Translations under genes and position numbers: made by a program
Part shown: positions 7,446-11,202 of the stretch, piece by piece
How the letters are laid out: each line of letters begins with the position of its first letter
How positions within the stretch are numbered: position 1 is the stretch's first letter
Notes under the pieces: model-generated
Told to the model about the DNA's origin: nothing
What the model saw: only the letters and a program-made list of their open reading frames with translations
Database searches by the model: none
Assembly: GCA_964422155.1 (NCBI GenBank)
Contig: CAYQZZ010000067.1
Coordinates: 1-11,202 of the forward strand
Length of the DNA: 11,202 bases
Reading direction: 5' to 3'
Origin: JBGPRB01 sp964422155
GTDB lineage: Bacteria > Chloroflexota > Dehalococcoidia > Dehalococcoidales > RBG-16-60-22

Positions 7446-7465
7446 AGGTACGAAATACGTAACCT
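7446..7465. terminator. Weak hairpin at the convergent boundary
   Basis: AGGT-ACG at 7446-7452 pairs with CGT-ACCT (7458-7460 and 7462-7465, one bulged A) around a 5-base loop, directly after the cupin stop. It lies between two converging operons, where a bidirectional terminator would be expected. Neither strand shows a following T-run, so the call is weak. The rest of 7466-7565 holds nothing I can name. Confidence 0.22.
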
Positions 7466-7565
7466 GTCCGCTACCTGTAAATATCAGATTCATGTAATCA
7501 GGACTTGAAAGGGAGCCTGTAATTATTTGAAGCCTGTTCTAACTATTAAGTTATTCCTCCCGCCG

Positions 7566-7973
7566 TTAATCCGGGTAGGCGGCGATAGCGTCTACTTCAA
7601 CCTTAAAATTCTTGGAGGCAAGCCCTTCCACAACAGCGAGCGTACCGGTGCTGGGTTTTTCTTTCAAACTGGGCGCACATTTATAGCACTCATCATGGAA
7701 CTTCTGGATCACCTTTACCGGGTCGGCGGAACCTTTTTTCATGTAAATGGTGTGCTTTACCATGGCGCCGATATTTAAGCCGAGCTCTTCCAGGGCGGCA
7801 TTCATCTTGCGCACTACCACCTCTATCTGGACAAAAACATCATCATCCACGTCACCGCCCTTGCCAAAATCCATCGCCTCTGTACCGGAAAGAAAGATAA
7901 TTTTCCCTACCGTTAAAGTCTTGCAGATGTCCATTGACATTTCACCATAGAAAGTACGCTTAAAGTTGTCCAT
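7566..7973 (-). CDS. RidA/YjgF-fold protein lacking the usual catalytic arginine
   Basis: The 135-residue protein has the RidA (YjgF/YER057c/UK114) layout: IIFLSGTEAMDFG near 25-37, a helix VQIEVVVRKMNAALEELG (48-65), MVKHTIYMKK (71-80) and the ending FKVEVDAIAAY (123-133). Canonical RidA enzymes deaminate reactive 2-aminoacrylate-type enamines and imines and need an arginine in a PARS segment. Here the corresponding place reads PSTG (107-110), with Thr109 where the Arg is expected and about two extra residues after it, so classical deaminase activity is doubtful. It may bind a ligand or act on another substrate, as many Rid subfamilies seem to do. A very strong AAAGGAGG at 7980-7987 lies 6 bases upstream of the ATG. 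It follows the C45 gene by 66 bp and is probably last in that operon. Confidence 0.85.
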   Translation of the reverse strand: MDNFKRTFYGEMSMDICKTLTVGKIIFLSGTEAMDFGKGGDVDDDVFVQIEVVVRKMNAALEELGLNIGAMVKHTIYMKKGSADPVKVIQKFHDECYKCAPSLKEKPSTGTLAVVEGLASKNFKVEVDAIAAYPD

Positions 7974-8039
7974 GCTGTTCCTCCTTTGTCTTTTTTATTC
8001 CGGGCTCTCATATTACCTTGCAGAAATAATATCTATTTT

Positions 8040-9101
8040 TCATAGCCTGTATTCTTCGTATTCATACCGGCAAGGCTGTCCCCAGGCAACGTACATCACC
8101 TTATCCTCCGGGACCATGATTAACGAGGCTAGTGTCTCTCCCCGGGGCATTTGCGGGTTCATATGAGCGCAAATTGAATTGGGGTAATTATTATGGTCAG
8201 CCATAAATTCCATCATCGATTCAACCGTAAGGTCTCCATAGTGCCTTTCCATGAGTCTTTTTATCCGCTGCACCCGAATATAGCTGTCACCTTCCATCAA
8301 ACCGAAGGTGCCGTCACCCCTTTTCAGCCTTTCCGTGAGGTAATGGTTGGAGTGAACGAGCATATCGCCCTTGGGTTGCAGCACACTAAAGTCATCGGGC
8401 CTGGTCTCTATGGCGATAATGTCCCCTTCCGCGCTGCCGAAGGTATAGTTCAAGATACTGCGCCCCGAGGCGCAAACGACCCCCAGAGCATCACCGATTC
8501 TCTTCTGTCTCATCGCCCTGGAAATGACACAGCAACAGGGCACGTTAAGGACCTGGTCCTTGACTGGACTCAACATCACATTTAAAGTCATCGCCAGACC
8601 CGCGGAGTTCAGCAACACCTCACAGGCGCCGCCAAATACCAGCGTCAGCTGTTCAAAATTGTCACTATACTTTTTCCTTACCAGGTCTATCGATAAGCCG
8701 GCATTAAGGTCGAAGTTCTCCCCGATAATGGTCTTACCACCCCGGGTCGCCTTGCCGGTGACCGCAAAAGACGTGCAGAGAGCGGTAATGCGCTGGTAAT
8801 ATAAGCCTAACTCAAATCGGCACATCAACATTAAAATCTCATCAAAAAGGACGCCGGCGCCTTCCGCCTGTCCCTTCATCATCTCAATCAGCTCCGGGTC
8901 AAAGCGCTCTACCGACGGCAGGTACTTACGAGCGTTAGTCAAAATTTCCGCCTTGCTGACTTTCCGCATCATGCCGATGCTGGCGGTAAGTTCATTGATC
9001 GATTTGACGATATTGTCCCGGCAAGCCGCGCCGTACTGCTTCCCGATTTCGTAAGGGGTGCCACTGCATTCATAAATCCGTAACTTCCTGCTATCTTTCA
9101 T
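8040..9101 (-). CDS. C45-family autoproteolytic acyltransferase/amide hydrolase (penicillin acyltransferase-like)
   Basis: The 353-residue product belongs to the acyl-CoA:6-aminopenicillanate acyltransferase (peptidase C45) group of Ntn hydrolases. Members cut themselves in front of a cysteine that then becomes the N-terminal nucleophile. The candidate is Cys109 (LCTSFAVTGKAT), at the place expected after a propeptide of about 100 residues. Downstream family landmarks are GENFDLN (127-133), HSNHYL (250-255), DHNNYPNSICAH (302-313) and GQPC (341-344). The residue before the cysteine is Leu, not the Gly of the fungal enzyme. I chose ATG 9101 because GAAGGG at 9109-9114 gives 7-base spacing; a TTG at 9116 would overlap that site. 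No signal peptide is visible. The substrate is likely an amide or N-acyl compound, unknown in detail. It lies 43 bp after the amidohydrolase gene. Confidence 0.87.
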   Translation of the reverse strand: MKDSRKLRIYECSGTPYEIGKQYGAACRDNIVKSINELTASIGMMRKVSKAEILTNARKYLPSVERFDPELIEMMKGQAEGAGVLFDEILMLMCRFELGLYYQRITALCTSFAVTGKATRGGKTIIGENFDLNAGLSIDLVRKKYSDNFEQLTLVFGGACEVLLNSAGLAMTLNVMLSPVKDQVLNVPCCCVISRAMRQKRIGDALGVVCASGRSILNYTFGSAEGDIIAIETRPDDFSVLQPKGDMLVHSNHYLTERLKRGDGTFGLMEGDSYIRVQRIKRLMERHYGDLTVESMMEFMADHNNYPNSICAHMNPQMPRGETLASLIMVPEDKVMYVAWGQPCRYEYEEYRL

Positions 9102-9144
9102 TTGCCTTCCCTTCAATATATTTGCGTCACGTTATTTCCCGTCT

Positions 9145-10881
9145 TTATCTGGCGTCATAAACAATTTTCCCGCCAGCAACGGTCATCAATGTCTGTATAT
9201 CTTTTATTTTGTGTGGCTCGACACTCAATATATCCTCATCAAGAATACAGAAATCAGCCACCTTACCGGGCTCTATGGAGCCCTTGACATGCTCCATGTG
9301 GTCCTGCCAGGCACCTTCTATGGTGTACATCCGGATTGCCTGTTCGCGGCTAATACGCTGGCTGGAACCATTAGACGAGTCTCCGGGTATGGACTCCCTT
9401 AAAACGGCTGCCTGTATCCCCTGTTTCCAGTCCGGGAGGGTGACAGGAGCATCAGAGCCGCCGGAGACATGTACGCCTGCATCCATCAGCGTCTTTAAAG
9501 GCAGCAGGTTCGCGGCACGCTCTTTGCCAACGGAAAAAGCTATAGGACCGGACATGACATTTGCCAGCGCCGGCTGCACCGAAATTCCAATGTTATATTC
9601 AGCCATGCGTCTGGCGCTTTTCCCTGGAACGAAGTCACCATGAATGATGTAATGGCGGAGGCCCTTTGGCTGTTCCTGCTCCGCCCTGACGAAACCATCG
9701 ATACAGGCATCGATGGTCCTATCGCCGGTGGCATGAACACCTATTTGAAAACCCAGTTTGTGGGCATGAGCAACAATATTTCTCAGCTCCTGACAGCGCT
9801 GCTCATCCGTCTGCCCGGAAAAAATAAGCGTCCCGTTACCGCCGCCCGCATAATCTTCATACATCCAGGCGGTTTTCATCGGCGGTATGCCGTCGGCAAA
9901 AAGCTTGATTCCGGCTATTCTCAGCCATTCATTGCCAAAACCAGTGTGTATCCCGATTATCGGCAAACCCTTGAGCAATTCCTCAGGATGGTAGGCGCCG
10001 TAGGGAGTAAAGAGCAGCAAGATACTAACCCTCACCGTGAGGTTGCCCTCATTATCCAGGTCGTTGTAGAGGCTGATACATTCAGAATCCCAGAGCCCTC
10101 CATAAACCAGAGCTCCAGCCGGGCCCAGACTCGGCTCGGTGATGCTGGTTATCCCCAGAGTATTAAGTTCACGCATGGCGGTGAGCAGCGCCTGTTTCTT
10201 TTGCTCCATGGTCAAGAGAGGCACAACGCCGGTCACCAGATCATCCGCGAGCATCCCCCGCACTAAACCGGTAAACTCGCCAGTGCCCGGGTCTTTGACA
10301 ACCTCACCGCTACGGGCAAATGGGGTGTCTTTATGGATTCCTGCCAGGTTCCAAGCCCTGGTGTTAAATAGAACGATACGTTCGCCGCGAAAGGGAATAG
10401 CCCCGATGTAGACAGGGTTATCCGGAGATACCCGGTCTAAATCCCAGCGCGTGGGGTACCGGCCCGAGTTTTTCTGGCACTCGTTAAGTAATACCGGGTC
10501 GAGTCCCATACCCCGTATCCACTCGCCGGGTTTGGCCGACTTCGCTTTCTCACCAATAGTTTTAACAAGGTCGTCGATGGATTTTACCGCCGGGTAACTG
10601 ACATCGAGCACTACTGGAGGTCTCGTACCACCAAAAAGAGAGGCATGGATATGAGCATCGTTAATGCCCGGGAGCACGGTGCTACCTTGAAGGTCGATTT
10701 TTCGGGTCTTTTTGCCTGCCAGGACTGTAATCTCTTCATCGCTGCCAACCGCCAGGATTATACCGTCTTTGACCGCTATGGCGCGGGCAATAGAAAATTT
10801 CTTATCTACCGTGACGACTTTTCCGTTGAAAATAATCAAATCCGGCAGCGCCGATTCTAGCGGCGACCTGTTTGACGCCAT
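9145..10881 (-). CDS. YtcJ-like metal-dependent amidohydrolase
   Basis: The 578-residue protein is a full-length amidohydrolase-superfamily enzyme of the YtcJ group, which includes N-substituted formamide deformylase. The N-terminal beta-sandwich starts at about 14 (LIIFNGKVVTVD) and closes with the C-terminal segment VADFCILDEDIL...GGKIVY (541-574). Metal and catalytic candidates are Asp75, His77 and His79 (NDAHIH), Lys326 (GIKLFADG), His383 (GVHATGDRTID), His414 (IIHGDFV) and Asp477 (SGGSDAPV). It probably hydrolyses an amide or related C-N bond in the cytoplasm; the specific substrate cannot be read. ATG 10881 is preceded by GAGGTG at 10888-10893 with 6-base spacing; a GTG at 10890 falls inside that site and is rejected. 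It is the first gene of the minus-strand operon and has a promoter about 80 bases upstream. Confidence 0.93.
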   Translation of the reverse strand: MASNRSPLESALPDLIIFNGKVVTVDKKFSIARAIAVKDGIILAVGSDEEITVLAGKKTRKIDLQGSTVLPGINDAHIHASLFGGTRPPVVLDVSYPAVKSIDDLVKTIGEKAKSAKPGEWIRGMGLDPVLLNECQKNSGRYPTRWDLDRVSPDNPVYIGAIPFRGERIVLFNTRAWNLAGIHKDTPFARSGEVVKDPGTGEFTGLVRGMLADDLVTGVVPLLTMEQKKQALLTAMRELNTLGITSITEPSLGPAGALVYGGLWDSECISLYNDLDNEGNLTVRVSILLLFTPYGAYHPEELLKGLPIIGIHTGFGNEWLRIAGIKLFADGIPPMKTAWMYEDYAGGGNGTLIFSGQTDEQRCQELRNIVAHAHKLGFQIGVHATGDRTIDACIDGFVRAEQEQPKGLRHYIIHGDFVPGKSARRMAEYNIGISVQPALANVMSGPIAFSVGKERAANLLPLKTLMDAGVHVSGGSDAPVTLPDWKQGIQAAVLRESIPGDSSNGSSQRISREQAIRMYTIEGAWQDHMEHVKGSIEPGKVADFCILDEDILSVEPHKIKDIQTLMTVAGGKIVYDAR

Positions 10882-10887
10882 GAATAT

Positions 10888-10893
10888 CACCTC
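10888..10893 (-). promoter_or_regulatory. Ribosome binding site deciding the amidohydrolase start
   Basis: On the minus strand GAGGTG stands 6 bases before ATG 10881. The upstream in-frame GTG (10888-10890) lies within it, so the ATG is the better start. Confidence 0.6.
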
Positions 10894-10958
10894 TCAGGTT
10901 GGACCGAAAAGAACTGTTGTTTTCCAGAGATAACGCCTTATCAGATACTAAAAATTAA

Positions 10959-10986
10959 ATTACACTCACTCTTCGTTCATTGTCAA
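10959..10986 (-). promoter_or_regulatory. Sigma70-type promoter for the amidohydrolase-C45-RidA operon
   Basis: Reading the minus strand, a perfect TTGACA -35 (10981-10986) is followed after 16 bases by TGTAAT (10959-10964), one mismatch from TATAAT. Transcription would begin near 10950, giving a leader of about 70 bases before ATG 10881. The DNA around it is AT-rich. The -35 overlaps an imperfect dyad (ATTG-T-CAAT at 10979-10987, flanked by TTC and GAA), a possible operator. Confidence 0.55.
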
Positions 10987-11004
10987 TTGAAATAAGCATA
11001 TTGG

Positions 11005-11032
11005 GGATAAAATCGCACATATTGTGTTATCC
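11005..11032. repeat. Two-part dyad / hairpin upstream of the minus operon
   Basis: GGATAA (11005-11010) is complementary to TTATCC (11027-11032), and inside it CACA (11016-11019) is complementary to TGTG (11023-11026) around TAT, with a 5-base one-sided bulge. It could be a regulator site upstream of the promoter, or an RNA hairpin ending a transcript. No T-run follows on either strand. Confidence 0.35.
11010..11026 (+). repeat. Inverted repeat, left copy (17 bp, one mismatch)
   Basis: This copy, AAATCGCACATATTGTG, matches the reverse complement of 11148-11164 at 16 of 17 positions. The core CACA-N3-TGTG is itself a dyad. Confidence 0.6.
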
Positions 11033-11108
11033 TGTGAACGAGGCATAAATTTCAGGTAACGCAAGTATGTATCGCTATTCCACGCAGATTATACGGATTT
11101 GCCTTCTT

Positions 11109-11202
11109 TTATTGGACCGGCGGACATACAAGTTCCATCGTCTGCTTCACAATATGTGCAATTTGTCTAGCGTTACGCTCATTTTTCTTGACGGTAAGAA
11201 GA
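11109..11202 (-). CDS. Possible C-terminal end of a minus-strand gene entering from the right
   Basis: From 11201 leftward one frame is open for 30 codons and ends with TAA at 11109-11111. The peptide has a helix-like charged stretch (NERNARQIAHIVKQTMEL) and ends VCPPVQ, which looks more like a real protein tail than the other two frames, both of which are short or broken. The family is not recognisable. If real, it is separated from the amidohydrolase start by about 230 bp containing the operon promoter. The right inverted-repeat copy lies inside it. Confidence 0.3.
   Translation of the reverse strand, partial: LLTVKKNERNARQIAHIVKQTMELVCPPVQ
11148..11164 (-). repeat. Inverted repeat, right copy (17 bp, one mismatch)
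   Basis: The minus-strand reading is AAATTGCACATATTGTG, inverse to 11010-11026. The two copies bound a 155-bp segment. Flanking bases show no obvious target-site duplication, so a small mobile element is not demonstrated. Confidence 0.6.

Noticed and set aside
9640..10266. 208-codon open frame on the plus strand
   Set aside because: Antisense to the YtcJ-like amidohydrolase, whose metal motifs fix the real frame; no ribosome binding site or domain seen.
11088..11093. TATAAT on the minus strand
   Set aside because: A good -10 word, but no acceptable -35 at 16-18 bp and no gene directly downstream except through the better promoter at 10959-10986.
11010..11164. Miniature transposable element bounded by the inverted repeat
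   Set aside because: No target-site duplication is visible at the edges and only one copy can be seen, so it is kept as an inverted repeat only.

Overview
The window reads as an accessory, catabolism-oriented stretch of an anaerobic bacterial chromosome of moderate GC. Nothing in it names the organism. The mix of a tungsten-type aldehyde:ferredoxin oxidoreductase, a flavodoxin/ferredoxin fusion, SnoaL-like and cupin proteins, a C45 acyltransferase and a YtcJ-like amidohydrolase is what I would expect from a Dehalococcoidia (Chloroflexota) or similar subsurface anaerobe. That placement is inference from gene content. Most genes have strong AGGAG-type ribosome binding sites and ATG starts. No rRNA, tRNA, CRISPR array, transposase or phage gene was seen.

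Layout. Bases 1-3112 (+) carry the 3' part of a Dpp/Opp-type ABC importer operon: the end of the DppB permease, then the DppC permease and the DppD and DppF ATPases, closely spaced, with the two ATPase genes overlapping by 4 bp. The substrate-binding protein is not in the window. Bases 3113-3416 are a 304-bp non-coding gap with several inverted repeats, including a set of arms that could form a pseudoknot. Bases 3417-7442 (+) carry four genes in a row: AOR, an EFR1-type flavodoxin plus 2x[4Fe-4S] protein, a SnoaL/NTF2-like protein, and a small cupin. Bases 7443-7565 are the convergent boundary. Bases 7566-10881 (-) carry three genes transcribed leftward in the order YtcJ-like amidohydrolase, C45 autoproteolytic acyltransferase/hydrolase, RidA-fold protein, preceded by a good sigma70-type promoter at 10959-10986. 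Bases 10987-11202 contain a dyad, a 17-bp inverted repeat pair and possibly the C-terminal end of another minus-strand gene.

How the genes may work together (inference). The importer could bring in a peptide-like or amide-linked compound. The amidohydrolase and C45 enzyme could cleave amide bonds. The RidA-fold protein could handle a reactive intermediate or bind a ligand. AOR could oxidise a resulting aldehyde to the acid and pass electrons to the neighbouring Fe-S/flavin protein. The SnoaL-like and cupin proteins look like small enzymes acting on the same unknown carbon skeleton. The most interesting items are the AOR-EFR1-SnoaL-cupin cluster, its possibly structured leader, and the three-gene amide-hydrolase operon.
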